Assembly (NCBI GenBank): GCA_900491605.1
Contig: UESW01000083.1
Span: forward strand, 1 to 64,000
Source: Calamus simplicifolius
Taxonomy: Eukaryota; Streptophyta; Magnoliopsida; Arecales; Arecaceae
Direction: 5' to 3'
DNA: 64,000 nt
The translations under genes were made by a program, and so were the position numbers. Numbering within the stretch: the stretch's first letter is position 1; each line of letters opens with the position of its first letter. Below the pieces are notes generated by a model. That model saw only the letters and a program-made list of their open reading frames with translations, was not told the DNA's origin and ran no database searches. Below, piece by piece: positions 23,847-35,870 of the stretch.

Positions 23847-25398
23847 CTAGATAAGTTCCTTGATGGCATGCTTTAGGCTGTAGCAGTGGTCGGTGTCGTG
23901 GCTGTAGTTCCGGTGGAAATAGTAGTAGTGACTTTTATCGCGAGGGAGGCCTTTCTTCATAGGAGGAGGGCGTTGGAGATATGGCTTGCCCTTGATCTCC
24001 ATAAGAATGTGAGAGCGGAGGGCAAGAAGAGGTGTGAGCTCGCTTTCCCTAGGGGCGAGGCTTTGATGCTTGTGGTCTGGTCGGCACGGTGGCTCGAGCT
24101 TCCTGGGGCGAGAGGATCTGCTTGGCTCAGGTCGGGTGGACCTCCGATTGGAGCCCCGCTTAGACTCCCGACGGGTGAAGTCGGCTTCATCCGCGTAGAT
24201 GTACTTTTGTGTACGGAGCAGGAGGTCAGAGTAGGAGCTGGGTGGCTTCTTATCTAGAGAAAAAGTAAAGCAGGAGGAGAAAAGTCCCTGCTTTAGCGCC
24301 AGAGTCGCCACCGTGGCATCCAAATGATAAACTTCAAGGGCAGCCGTCTTGAAGTGGGCCACAAAATCCCAAGCGACTCCCTTTCCTTCTGCCGTATGGA
24401 GAAAAGGCTGTCTGTGACCCGCGGGATCCTCCGACAAGCATCAAAGTGCACCAAGAATTCCCTTTCTAGCTCTCAGAAGGAATCGATGCTGTGCGAGGAT
24501 AGGTAAGAGTGCTAGGCGCAAGAAACCTTCCGCAAGTGGCAGGGAAGGCTTTGCATAGGAGGGCGTTAGTAGCCCCTTGGACTTGCATGAGAGCCTTGTA
24601 GCTCTCGAGATGATCGAGGGGATCCATCGTACCCTCGTACGGATCTAGCTGGGGAGTCAGAATCTGGAGGGGATGGGTTCGTCCAAAATTCGGCAAGTGT
24701 AAGGAGGTCGAGTGTCATACTCTTTTGCGTCCGGCTGGTTATTGACTTTTTTGGTGAGTTCCTTCAGCTGCCGATGGTACTTGTCCAAGCGTTACTCTGC
24801 CTGGCGGTTAATGGTTGGTATCTTCTTTGGTGGCCTAGAAGATGATGAAGAAGAAGAAGGGGAGGAGCGCGGGGGGTGGTGCTTTCGCTTTGGCTTTTCC
24901 TGGCATCGAAGCTCTGGTGAAGACTCGCTCGGGCTGTGAGCAGGGGAGCGTGACCTCTTAAGGGGCTCCCGACGGTGCCTTCTGAGAGAGGCACGATGGT
25001 GGCCAGCCTCCCGACTGGGAAATCTTCCCCACGCAGACTACTGACTAGCCAGAGCAGCAAGTGGTGGTGCAGGTGGAAAAGGTTGATGTTGGGTGGCCAC
25101 AGACCGCTGCTCCTGGAGTCCATGGATCATCGCCGTGAGAGTTTGGACTTATTGGGTGAGTGCGGCCAGCTGCTCAGCTTGAGCGGCCGCGATTGGTGGC
25201 GCGAGAGTAGCCGAAGGATTAGCAACAGGGAGGTTGGCCTCTTGTTGTTCCGCTGGTTGAAGGTGTCCTCCAGGACAACTGGCAGAGGCGTCTTGAGCAC
25301 GCGTCACCATCATTGTTGATGAAGAGGGAGAGGAGAACTCGCAAACAAGTGTTATAGAGCTCATCTTTTCGCCTGCCCCCCTATCTGGCCTGCCAATC
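23847..25398 (-). pseudogene. Gag region of the Tat element
   Basis: From right to left in broken frames: a low-complexity N-terminus (about 24764-25400); 24466-24696 with DPYEGTMDPLDHLESYKALM and CKAFPATCGRF, the conserved gag core start; and 23847-24437 with DFVAHFKTAALEVYHLD, LKQGLFSS and DLLLRTQKYIYADEA, a basic stretch, then a knuckle-like YYYFHRNYSHDTDHC (C of the canonical C-x2-C replaced, so the zinc knuckle is degenerate). It would form the particle coat. The segment just left of the 5' LTR (GATTGGCAGGCC.. on the minus strand) is in PBS position, but the primer tRNA is not clear. Confidence 0.82.
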
Positions 25399-26421
25399 TG
25401 TTGACGCTCGATCACTAGAACTGGACGTTGGAAAGAAACTCCATATGCTGGTGCAATCCTCTCTGGAGCGAGTGGCCTGCAAGAAGTCCCGGAACCGGAG
25501 GAAGCTCCGGTGGAGACCCTCCGACGGTCAAGTTAGCAACCGAGATCACAGCAGAGGGGGAGCTCAAAAGAGGCTCCCCTCGAAGAGAAGAAGGCTCTGA
25601 GGTTCGGAGTATCTTCCTCTGTGGCAAAGTGTGTAAGCAAATGTAAGTATGACTGTGGGATGCTTATACCTTTGTTCTGAAATCTCTTACCCTTTTTATA
25701 GACCTTCGGTATCTGCTTGGGGATTAGTCACGTGGAGTTCCATGAAAAGGAATGTCTATTAGGATAATGGTGATTACATGAATAGAAGTTGGTCGGTGGG
25801 CTTTGTCCCATCGAGCGCATGGACCTGACGGTTGGTGGGGCCTGGTCCCATCAACAGCGTGGGTCAAGCGGTAGGTGGACCTGACTGCATCAGTCTGCAC
25901 AAGTCAGATGGTAGGTGGGTATGGCTGTGTTAGGCAGCGCGGATCAGGCAGTAGATGGGCTTGGTAAGGACCGCTGGAGACCGACTTGGAAGAGTCAAAG
26001 CTGTTGGGGGCCGACTCAGAGGAGTTGGGATTGGCTTGGAGGAATCGGGGCCGCTGGGGACCGACTCGAAGGAGTCGGGGCCGGCTTGGAGGAGTCGGGC
26101 TGCTAGGGACCGGCTCGGAGGAGTCGAGGCCACTGGGGATCAGCTCGGAGGAGTCGAGGCCGGCTTGGAGGAGTCGGAGCCGCTGAAAACCAACTTGGAA
26201 GAGTCGGGGCCACTGGGGGCTGACTTGGAGGAGTCGAGGCCGACTTGGAGACCGACTTGAAAGAGTCGGGGCCACTGGGACCGACTCGGAGGGGTCGGAG
26301 CCGACTTGGAGACCAATTTGAAAGAGCCGGGGTCGTCTTGCGGGCGCATAACCATCAGCTTCCGTTCACGCCGTCGGCCAGCTTTGTCGTTAATACTCAC
26401 GTGCCACTATCAGCTACATCA
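25399..26421 (-). repeat. 5' LTR of the Tat element (1023 bp)
   Basis: It is homologous with 12672-13647. It carries the same GAGTCGG-rich minisatellite (about 25975-26335) with a different number and order of subunits. The outer end is directly followed by the TSD copy CTTCT at 26422. Confidence 0.92.
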
Positions 26422-28202
26422 CTTCTCATCAGACAATTTTGGTGCTTTAACATGGTTTTAAAACTTTATTCTGGAAGGAGACACCATGCCATGTTTTCTT
26501 CTGATTGTTTTGCACTTGGTGGCTGGAGGGTGGTGCCTTTTATCCTCAAGTAAAAACTTTCTTACATCATGAAGTTTGATTTGGGATGCAATCCAAGCTG
26601 GTAAAACTGATGCATCTTTTAGTGATGTTAGTTTTTAAGTATTTTCTCCTGCCTCTTGCATTACAATATCGTTGGGACTTTGGACAATGCTTGATGTTCA
26701 TGGTTATGGTAGTTACTGTTGCACTCCCAAATTGAACATTAGAGCATTCTGTTGGGCTGGGTTTGCTAGCTTCAAAATCTGTGGATGCCGCCAACTAATT
26801 GAGAACTGAGAACAAGAAAATGCTCATCCATATTCCAACTTGAGAATTTTTTCTGAAGCATGTGTATTGACAAAGTTACACTCATGCCTGAAAGGAAAAA
26901 TAATACTGATAAAAGATCAAAGTTTCACGGTATGCAGACTTTGGTGACATTAATATAAATGGAAGGTTGTCTAATTGGTCTCCAGGCTTGCATTATTTAT
27001 TATTTGGTAAAAGAAAATGAAAATGAAAACTAAAGGTGCTTTAGATCAGCAATAATCCATCTTAATAATTTAATATTATTATGCATACTATCATGTTTAA
27101 CAATTGGATACAATGATCTAAGAAATAATATTTGTTCTCGATAATCTAAGATTATTACAAATAATAATAATTTGATTTTTATATAAAAAATAAATATTTA
27201 AAATTATCAAGGTTCAATAGTTTCAGATCATACTCTTCACTTGCTTTAAATTCTTTCATCCTGATCTACGTTCAATAATTTAAATTCTCTCATCCACCCG
27301 TACACAATTTTATATATATTAGCATATAATATATTGCACAATATCATCTAATATAATAAAAAAGTATTGTCAAGGTAAATAAAAAATGGTAGTATTGTAT
27401 TTTTGATGATTTAATTATTCAATATATTATTATTAAAAATATAAAATTTTTGATAATATTATATTATTATGATTCAAAAACTAAGTATTCTTGGACCTCA
27501 AGGACAGCCTTCAAACTTCTATGCCATCACCACTTTCAAAGAGAAGATAGCGATCGATGAAGCTCGTTTGTCTATTCTATTTTTTAAAAAATATCTTTAT
27601 GCACTGTCTTCGAAGCATGAAGAAGTATATTGGGCATGCGCATTGATCGTGCGCTCATGCGATTGTGCATGCTATGATTCATTAGGTCGTAGTATGTGAG
27701 ATGCACATCTTTATACGCTGAGATGGTGCATAAAGACTTTTTTTTTTGTTTAATTCAGGCAACCTGGATATTCCTCAATTGGTGCCCTCTATCATGAATT
27801 ATAATCGCAGTGCTCCCAGCTACCATTATCTACTGTGATTTCGTGCAACAACCCACAAACCAATTGATGCCCTGAACTAGGTTATAGAAATAAATAAATG
27901 GAGAGAATGATAATCATTTCTATGTTCTTGAAGTCAGTGGTCAAAGTCAACAATGCTGCTGTATTATGGAGCAGTGATCTTTTTTTCCATGCGGGACCCA
28001 CTAATTGGGTAACCCCTGCCAAAAGTCAAAGTCAAGATAGGCCAACCACTGCGATAGATTGCGGCGGGACGCGGCTTGGTTGCAAGACTTACAAAAAAAA
28101 AAAAAACTAAAAAACAAAAATACCAGTTGAGCGGATGTGCAATTTGGCATTACATTCAAAGCGCGTTTGATCCACCGGACTAAAGAGGAATATTTTTTTT
28201 CA
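26422..28202. other. Intergenic region between Tat element and solo LTR
   Basis: It is mostly AT-rich. No supported gene: frames of 65-100 codons on either strand are unrecognised and lack splice context. At about 27941-27953 and 28021-28034 there are tandem GTCAAAGTCAA motifs (W-box cores TTGAC on the minus strand), about 1 kb upstream of the PLAC8-type gene. They could bind WRKY factors, but this is motif-level evidence only. Confidence 0.4.
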
Positions 28203-28207
28203 TATTT

Positions 28208-28614
28208 TGTAACATCCCAAGGACAACTGATTTAATTAATTTTATTAATCAGTTAAAAATACATAATTCAAAAATTTAAATAAAAATTAATAAATACTAA
28301 ATTAATTTAAATTATAAACACACAGCATCTTATTTTTTATTCAATATGCAACTATTTTTGAAACTTTTGATGGTCCAACGCCATAATGAAATTTTACTAT
28401 TATTACATGAGTAATTTTTTTTTCTTACTAATTTTTATATATTTGAATCGATTCTAATATCATTTATAATATTTTACCTATTAATTTATATAACTTCGTT
28501 GATAGAATGAAACCATGCGGTTCTTAAACACGAGTGAAAGTTAATAAATAATAAATAAATTTAAGATATAAGTACATAATTTTTTTTAATTAAAATTATT
28601 TTTGAAATGTTACA
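28208..28614. mobile_element. Solo LTR (407 bp)
   Basis: It starts TGTAACATCCC and ends GAAATGTTACA (TG..CA, with the inverted TGTAACAT/ATGTTACA ends common in plant gypsy LTRs). It is flanked by TATTT at 28203-28207 and at 28615-28619. No internal domain is adjacent on either side. Superfamily is not determined. Confidence 0.72.
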
Positions 28615-28619
28615 TATTT

Positions 28620-29028
28620 ATTATGAATAGAATCACAAGATCACTGCAATTAAGGAATACAGTTACTATTCTATTTTTTTTTGCCCTTTCTGTAATATTA
28701 TATAATACTGATATGATTGTTATAACTAGAAAAATATATGTATAAGCTAGCTTAATTCTCTAATGATAATTTTATCCCGCCGTTCTTCCTTCCATCTGCT
28801 ACCAAAATCTCTAGACCAAACTTGCCGGCAAGTTCCGAAAGATTCACAAGGTCACATGCCTACAGTGCCCCGGCCCCTTCGTGTTTGACTTCAAAGTTTC
28901 CAACTCATTCGTCCATGGGGGTATCGTATCCTGGCGTTGCCTGGAATCTCTCTTCCTTCTAAAGCAAGAGTTATAAATTACACCATGAGCGATCGAGTTG
29001 AGTGAAAGAAACCATCTTGCGAGCTGGA
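28620..29028 (+). promoter_or_regulatory. Probable proximal promoter and 5' leader of the PLAC8-type gene
   Basis: This is single-copy-looking sequence before the ATG at 29029. A short upstream reading frame (ATG at 28985, six codons, stop at 29003) precedes the main start and could reduce initiation at it. TATAATACTG at about 28701 is too far upstream to be a convincing TATA box. Confidence 0.35.
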
Positions 29029-32000
29029 ATGGGTAGACCTCAGCCTAGCAATGCCCAGCCTGCGGCCGTGGAGCCTGGCTTCGGCGGCGAGGCTCAGCAT
29101 GCCACGGACTCTCCGGCGCCGTACCCTCCGACGGTGCCATACCCTCCGCCGTGGAACAGTGAGGCTCCGCAGCACCGGCCGGAGGTCTCTGGTGGCACTC
29201 CGGCACCATGCCCTCCTCCGGCAGCACCATATCATCCACCGGCTGCCATGCCACAGAAATTTACCGTTGCCACTGGCACTCCGGTGTCGTTCCCTCCGGC
29301 AAGGCCTGCCACACCACATCACATGAATGTTGGTGGGTCTCCAAATCAATTGAAGGTTGGAAATCCGTGGACATCGGGACTTTTCGACTGCGACCAGAAT
29401 TCGATTAATGGTAACACTCTCCACTTCTTGATCCACTGTTTTGTCTGTAAGCATGGTTCATCCACACAGCACTACGGCAACAGAGGTAGAAAAAAGATCA
29501 TGATTTTCTTCCATTTCTGAAGCATTACACCTCGCACCCATGTCGTAGGAATGGATAGGATGGACTGGCCAACCAAATCTGTGCCTAGAAATTAACATTG
29601 AAGTTTAAACCATGCCGCCTGACCTTTTTCTATGGAAAAAGTTGATATTTTGGTATATAGATTTCTTGTAAGATTTGTTTATCGATCTATTTCTGTCCCT
29701 TTTTTTTTTTTATTGCAGCTGCGATGACGGCCTTCTTCCCCTGTGTCACCTACGGGCAGATTGCTGAGATTTTGGACGAGGGGCAAACCAGTGAGTAAAA
29801 TTAAGCAAATAGCATTCAAGTTCTAAGCAAGTTTAGGAAGAATTCTTTTCTCTCTGTTTCAAAAGAAAAGGATTTTACAAAGACAACTCACAGCAGTTCT
29901 TGGATGCCTTGTTCTCCTGGATTTTGTTTAAAAATTTGTCAAAATAAAATAACGAAACTACCTACTACTGTTGGAAACATGAGGAAAACAAATGGAAAGA
30001 GCTTGCAGAGTTTTTAAAGATCAGACTTATTCATCGTTTTTAGATTTGAACATATTATCAATATAATACTCAGCATATAGAATTAATTTATCCTAAGTTC
30101 ATAAGCTTATAGTCAAAACATTAAACAAAAAAAAAAAAAAAAAAATCTGTGTGCACAAAACATATAGATTGTATTTCAGTTTTTGGAAAACTCCTACAGA
30201 ACTTGGACAAAATATTCAAAGAAGTTCAAGAATTATCAGAGAATTACTACTTTGTACCAATTGCCACGTATAAGGAAGAAATGAGTGATTTGAGAGAAAG
30301 GCATGGGAAATATATTATCTTAGAAATACTTTATTACACATTCCTGGATTTATTATTTTGGGAAAATAGATAACTATGCTTTCACTGAAATATTGGGATG
30401 ATGGGCCAAATCAGAATGAGCCCTGTGCCCCTACCATTAGTTTCCAACAGAGCGAAAGCAAAAGGAAAACAGAAAACCTTCACTGATGCAAGCCTATGAG
30501 CATACTCCCTGCAAATTCTTTGAGTCCATATCTCGTGTTTATTTTTTATTGATAAAAAGAAAAAATTATACTGATATATTTTAAAAAAAGAACAGTTTCC
30601 ATATAATACAATACAATAGTTTATGTGATGTTATACCTCCCTATGCTAATCTGCACGTTTTCTTTTTTATTTCTTCCAATGTAAATCACAAGTTCCCAAT
30701 TCTAGGAAAACATCATGGCAACTCTTAGACAATTAATTGCCCCAAGTTTCACCATGATGTATTGGTGCTTCCACATTCACACTTGATATAGTAGTACTCA
30801 AACTGCCTTCTTAGATGCAGTCTTACCTCCTATATATGCCCAAGAAGTACTACTGTTTTAGTTAAATTTTCTTATTACGCTTTGATATTGTTAAATCCTG
30901 TCGTTACCTTTGAAATCTTGCATTCTTCGAAGACAAAATGATTTCTCACATCTTGTTAAATCTTTACGCATGAAAGTGAAATGAAAAACAATTACGGAAT
31001 ATATCAGAAAGAAAGAATTATCTCAACTAAAGTGTGCCTCAAATGTAAAAGATCATCCAACCTACCACAATATCAGCTTATCTCAACTAAAGTGTGCCTC
31101 AAATGTAAAAGATTATCCAACCTACCACAATGCACCTACCACAATATCAGCTAGGATTTGGAGGTTGTATGTCAATGCGTCTGCACATCACTTATCTACT
31201 TCACCACCCTCCATGTATATTAGGGCTATTCACTCCACTGATTGTTGTTATGTAATCACTTCTTCGGAACAAAATCAGCATAGAACCTATTACAACAATG
31301 TTGCTTCAGAAACTACCACATTATGTATGATTTCCATGGGTGTCTCCATGTGCTGAAACTTAGCGATCACAAGTAAGAAGCCTTATCCCATATACTTAGG
31401 GTCAAATTTGTTACTCTTTTTACCAATTATGGATGCTACTTCCCCATTAACTAAAAGTAAAATCTATGTTGCTAACTAGATTAAGAATTCCTTGATGTAC
31501 ATGGATATCATTGAAATGTTCGGCGACATAATCCGATCACAGCTACCTATGCTTTCATTTCCTTTGTTATTATTCATGAGGCTGAATGTTTTGTAGGTTG
31601 TACTCTGGGCAGTTTCATGTATGGTTGGCTGTTACCAGTACTTGCCTGCTCTATTTTGGGCACCAGTAACCGAAGAAAGCTAAGACTCAAATACAACCTG
31701 GTCCAGGCTCCAGCCGAGGATTGCAATGTCCATCTCTTTTGTCCATGCTGTGCCCTTTGCCAGGAATATAGGGAGCTTAAAAACAGAGGAATTGACCCTT
31801 CAATAGGTAATCATAACCTTTCTCTTCTCTGAACCATATGCATTCACTGGTGATGGCTAAGAAATCTCAATGATAATATTATCCAAATATCCACATGAAG
31901 AAAGGACCTAGGCCAACTTCCCCAACTGCCTTGTCTTTAATCATTCTCTTTCCACTGATGCATGTTTCAAGTAGTATTTCATGTAACAAGGTTGCTAATT

Positions 32001-32097
32001 GTGTTATTTGTTCTTGTTGGCAGGTTGGATGGGTTACCTTGCTCAGCAACAAGAAGCAAGCATGGTCCCTCCCATGGTACAATCCATGAGGCAGTGA
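29029..32097 (+). CDS. PCR8: PLAC8-domain protein, PLANT CADMIUM RESISTANCE 8-like
   Basis: Exons are 29029-29410, 29719-29790, 31597-31806 and 32024-32097. All introns are GT-AG and the phases fit, giving about 245 residues. Residues 1-110 are proline-rich (PYPPTVPYPPP) and low-complexity. The PLAC8/Cys-rich domain starts at W114 (WTSGLFDCDQ), then FFPCVTYGQIAEILDEGQT (133-151), a hydrophobic segment at about 155-172 that should be membrane-associated, and DCNVHLFCPCCALCQEYREL (193-212) with the second cysteine cluster. The first cluster lacks the CC-x5-CPC form of PCR1/PCR2 and has PCVT as in the PCR8 subgroup. Family knowledge: PCR proteins are small plasma-membrane proteins affecting cadmium and zinc efflux or cell number. 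The specific substrate here is unknown. Confidence 0.9.
31019..31152 (+). repeat. 60-bp tandem duplication in intron 2 of the PCR8-like gene
   Basis: TATCTCAACTAAAGTGTGCC..ACCACAATATCAGCT occurs twice head to tail with a 60-bp period and one substitution. The second copy gained a further 14-bp internal duplication (TGCACCTACCACAA). It is a recent local duplication. Confidence 0.9.
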
Positions 32098-34992
32098 ATC
32101 CCATGAAACATATTAATGAGTGGTTGTTTTATTTGATCTTTCTTGTAGTGTGGTTTTATTTTTTCCTTTTCTCAACTTTCATCCTACAGTTCAAGTATTT
32201 ATAGATCAGTTACAAGGTGTTGGTTATGTATTTCCTATCAAATTTCTGGATGGAAATGACTTTAAATTGGTTGTTTGCTGTTTAGCAATTCAGTTCTCAA
32301 AATCTTGCCCTTCTACAAATTCTGAGTATTCTGGAGTCAGAATTTGCTTACTTTGATTGAGTTCATTCTTGTTCCCTGCATCTGTTCAAGTGGCCATTGG
32401 AAGTTTAAATACTAGAAATTTTACAAATTTTGTTAACATCGCACTCCTATGACCCAAACTACGGTTTATTTGTCTCATTATATCTGTACCTTGTCCTGCA
32501 TTATATATTACCTCTAAATTGATTGCATCTCATTCAATATGATCAATCTCCAACATCCTTGCATTTTCTAGACTCCATCTATCATTTTAAATTTCCCCTC
32601 TCCTACTTCTTGTCATGAAAGAGTTGTAGTTTCTGGGGCATGCTTTTTTATCTAGTCTGAGGACATGTATATCTGGTTTTTTTACCTATAACCTTCATAA
32701 ATTATGTGTAGATACTTTTGGTTTGTGCATCATATGCTTCTACCTTTTGCCTTCTGATCTCAGTCTAGCTTTATGAAAGTAAGTTCCATTAAATATTCAT
32801 ATACTATCTTGACATGGTTTGATCTTTAAAAGGATCCATATCACATTATACCTTCTATATTCCTGTAACAATGCTGAACTATTTACCGTTGCATGCATCT
32901 CTAAGAAAATAGCTAGAGAGAACAGGACATATATAACATATAAAGGTAAAGTATGTTCAGTTCTTACAACAACAAAAATACTCCTTCCATATAAGCATGG
33001 GAAAAAAAAGGTTCCTCTGGCCACAAATATAATGAATTGTTTAGTTGGGAGAAAAGCAATGGCACTGTTAGATGAAATTTATTCATTTCCCAATAAAGTC
33101 CATATTGAGATGAAATGGAGAACAGAGCCAAAAAAAAAAAAAAAAAAAACTTGTGGTTCTATCCAGGTTAAAATATCTTTCTGAAATGAAATGGAAAAAA
33201 CAGAAACGTAAATCTCTCAGACAATGTCATTGGGGACACTCAGTTTTCTTACAAGGAGGTGGGGATGGTTATTTGTCATGACTCTGAAAACTAGAAGAAT
33301 GCTATTTAAATAAACTGATGTAAAGAAGATTCACTTATATTTATATCCAAAACAATGAAGCTGCATCATTGTATGCACAGCACCTTTCTGCTTTCTAAGT
33401 TCTTTATGCTAACGTAACAACAATTAGTTGAAATGCTCCATGAATTTTGGTGACCATATGATTAAAACTCTTTCGAAGTTCAAATGGATACCATTTACTT
33501 TGTGGATATGTGATCAAGGTTTTAAATTACATGAGATGAACCACTCCAGATTTTTATCGAGTGAGACGTACTACTGTACGTCTCATCCTGGTGGCACTTT
33601 GAACAAAGTGTGTCCCAACACTTGAGATGTTCATTGAAACCTAAAATCATGAATATAATCACTGACGAACCTAGATTATCAGCATTCAGCGAGATAGTTG
33701 CTCTGAAAATGTTAGAAGAACAAGATATACGTACTGATGTGGTTAAGCAAGATTACTTCTATGGTGCAAGATTTAGAAAGCGAGAGGCTCTTGTAATGAG
33801 TGATCCACTAGGTATAGTTTTTAAGATGCATCAAAGAAAATAAAATATTTAAGATACCAAAAAATGGCAATATATTCCGATGATAAAAAAGAAGGATTAA
33901 AAATAAAAATTGCAGAAAAAGATGGCAGTATGGGACGAACTAAACTAAGAAATACCATACGTCACTTTTTTAATTTACGGATGGAAAGAACTATTTTACA
34001 GTGCATGGTTGATAAAAAGAACAATATATAATGCGCGACATCAATGATGCCATCCCATCCTTTTTTTTCAAAAAGTTAAACGAAAAAAAATATGAAGAAT
34101 TTTTTATTAATAGATAGAGAAGTAGCTTCAGCAAACTACCAGTCTACAATAAAACCAACGGATTTTCTACACGAATTCCATGCTAGATTAAAGAATGCGC
34201 AACCCACGATTGCTATCTCTTCTTGTATGATTCAAGAATAGGCTCAACTCAACTCAATTTAATGAATTTAAGTCTTTTTTAACTAGGAACAGTAATTTTT
34301 TTTTTTTTTTCTATTTGACCGTTTATCCAACTGGTACCATTTCTAATAAGCAAAAAAATCCACTATATAAATAGCTTAACAGGTACAAAAATTATTTATT
34401 TAACGGCTAAATGGGTAAATAGCTCGGGAACGGTATCCTCCACCATGTCTCTATCCCCATTAACTTTAATATAATATAGTTAAATTTTAAATATATATAT
34501 ATATATATATAAATATTAAAAATTTAAAATAAATAAAAAAAATATACTAAAAAACTTAGTAAAACACGTTTGAATCTCTCTGTCATTTGTTTTTGAGCTT
34601 TCAGTAAACTATAAATTTAATAAAATAAATTTATTTTTTATGTAAATGGTCAAACGGGTACCCGTTTACCTAGCCGGGTATCCCTATTTCCGTTCCATTA
34701 ACTATAATGGCTTAACGGGAGAGAACAGAAAGATTTTTTCTAATGGGGATGGAGACCGGTAAAGGCCGTCCCGAGCTATCTCGGACCATTGTCATCCCTA
34801 TTTCTTATTACATAAGTTCGGCTTCTACCTTTTTTTACTTTGCTCTATTTAGGACTAAGTTGGACGAGAATGTTTTATCCTTTACATATTTTAATTTAAT
34901 AAATTTATATTTTTAAAAAATTAATAAAATTTTATGTTGACTATCAACTATCTAACGCAATTTTTCTTTATCCGAGCAGTGGAGTTATCGAA
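32098..34992. other. Intergenic region downstream of the PCR8-like gene
   Basis: The first few hundred bases are probably its 3' UTR. The rest is AT-rich with poly(A) runs, an (AT)n stretch at about 34491-34512 and no supported gene. Part of 34285-34805 looks like a decayed hAT-type element (right end ATTGTCATCCCTA), but a matching left end was not found. Two adjacent hairpins lie at 33562-33585 and 33594-33611. Confidence 0.4.
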
Positions 34993-35706
34993 GGTAGTGT
35001 TTGGATGTCCTATTCCTAATTGGAATAGGGCCTTATTCCATGCAATTCCTTCAAACGGGTATAAAAAAGGTGGTGGGCCCCTTAGGAATTGGTATTTTGG
35101 TTAAACGTCCTTATTCTAGAATTTGTATTCCATGCTCCCCCATGAAATAGCCCTATTCCTATTTACCATATTCCAAGGACAGTGGTTGGAAAAAAAATTG
35201 ACTATTACCCTCTTTATCGAAAAAATTCATGATATTAAATATAAAGAAGAAAAAGATGTAGTCTTAGCTAACCGTTACTAATATATGTACATAATAATTT
35301 TCACTATAAAATGGTAATGTATAATTCATTTTTCTCTTGCTAACTGTTACTAATATATATACATAACATGCAAACTTTTAATAGATCATAATAATAAATT
35401 AATTAATAAAAAATAATTTATTTAAGTAATTATATTAATAAATAAATTGATAATCCATTTTTTCTTATCATTTGGTCAGTGGTATTTTTGATATTTTTAA
35501 AAAATATTCATCTATTCCTAATGAAATACGGGCTTATTCCCATATCATTCAAACACCATTTGAAATAACATTGCATTAATTGTACTAAAATAAGATAAAA
35601 TACCAGATTTCAAATCAAATAAAAATCTAAAATAAAAAAAAATAAATTATTTTTTAAAAAATATATTACTATTTCTATAACAACGTTTTGGCATTCAAAC
35701 ACTACC
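34993..35706 (+). mobile_element. MITE-like non-autonomous DNA transposon, copy 1
   Basis: The left end GGTAGTGTTTGGATGTCC is inverted at the right end (GGCATTCAAACACTACC, 35690-35706). It is about 714 bp and AT-rich, with no coding. A similar inner pair (CCTATTCCTAATTGGAATAGGG near 35013 against CTATTCCTAATGAAATACGGG near 35512) suggests nested or duplicated termini. A diverged inverted copy lies at 9728-10240. Superfamily is uncertain: the GTGTTTGGATG terminus resembles PIF/Harbinger MITEs, but no clear TSD was found. Confidence 0.68.
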
Positions 35707-35870
35707 AATGTGTCTTTCTATATGAAAACATAAATAACACTGCTTTAAGGTTCGTGCGTTCCGGTTCTCTGAAGATTGTTTCTAGGTCTGCTTTAAGATT
35801 AGTGCCTGCGGCACGGCTGTGTCCGATCTCCGGCGATCTTCTTCGGCTGGTCTTGGCTTCTTGTCCGACG

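Larger units (their letters stand above)
12672..26421 (-). mobile_element. Complete Ty3/gypsy Tat-lineage LTR retrotransposon (13.75 kb) with antisense accessory gene
   Basis: LTRs at 12672-13647 and 25399-26421 both read TGTTGAYGCTCG at one end and GCTACATCA at the other. The flanking pentamers are identical: CTTCT at 12667-12671 and at 26422-26426. The coding direction is minus. In that direction the order is 5' LTR, gag, protease, RT with RNase H, an extra archaeal-type RNase H, integrase, tandem array, a gene on the opposite strand, 3' LTR. The extra RNase H and the large region between integrase and 3' LTR are diagnostic of the Tat lineage (Grande, Ogre, Retand, RIRE2; family knowledge). 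All reading frames are broken, and a copia-type solo LTR (18904-20115) sits in the integrase, so the copy is dead. LTR differences are frequent and mostly C/T and G/A. Confidence 0.93.

Noticed and set aside
33610..33843. 77-codon plus-strand frame
   Set aside because: No recognised homology and no splice context.
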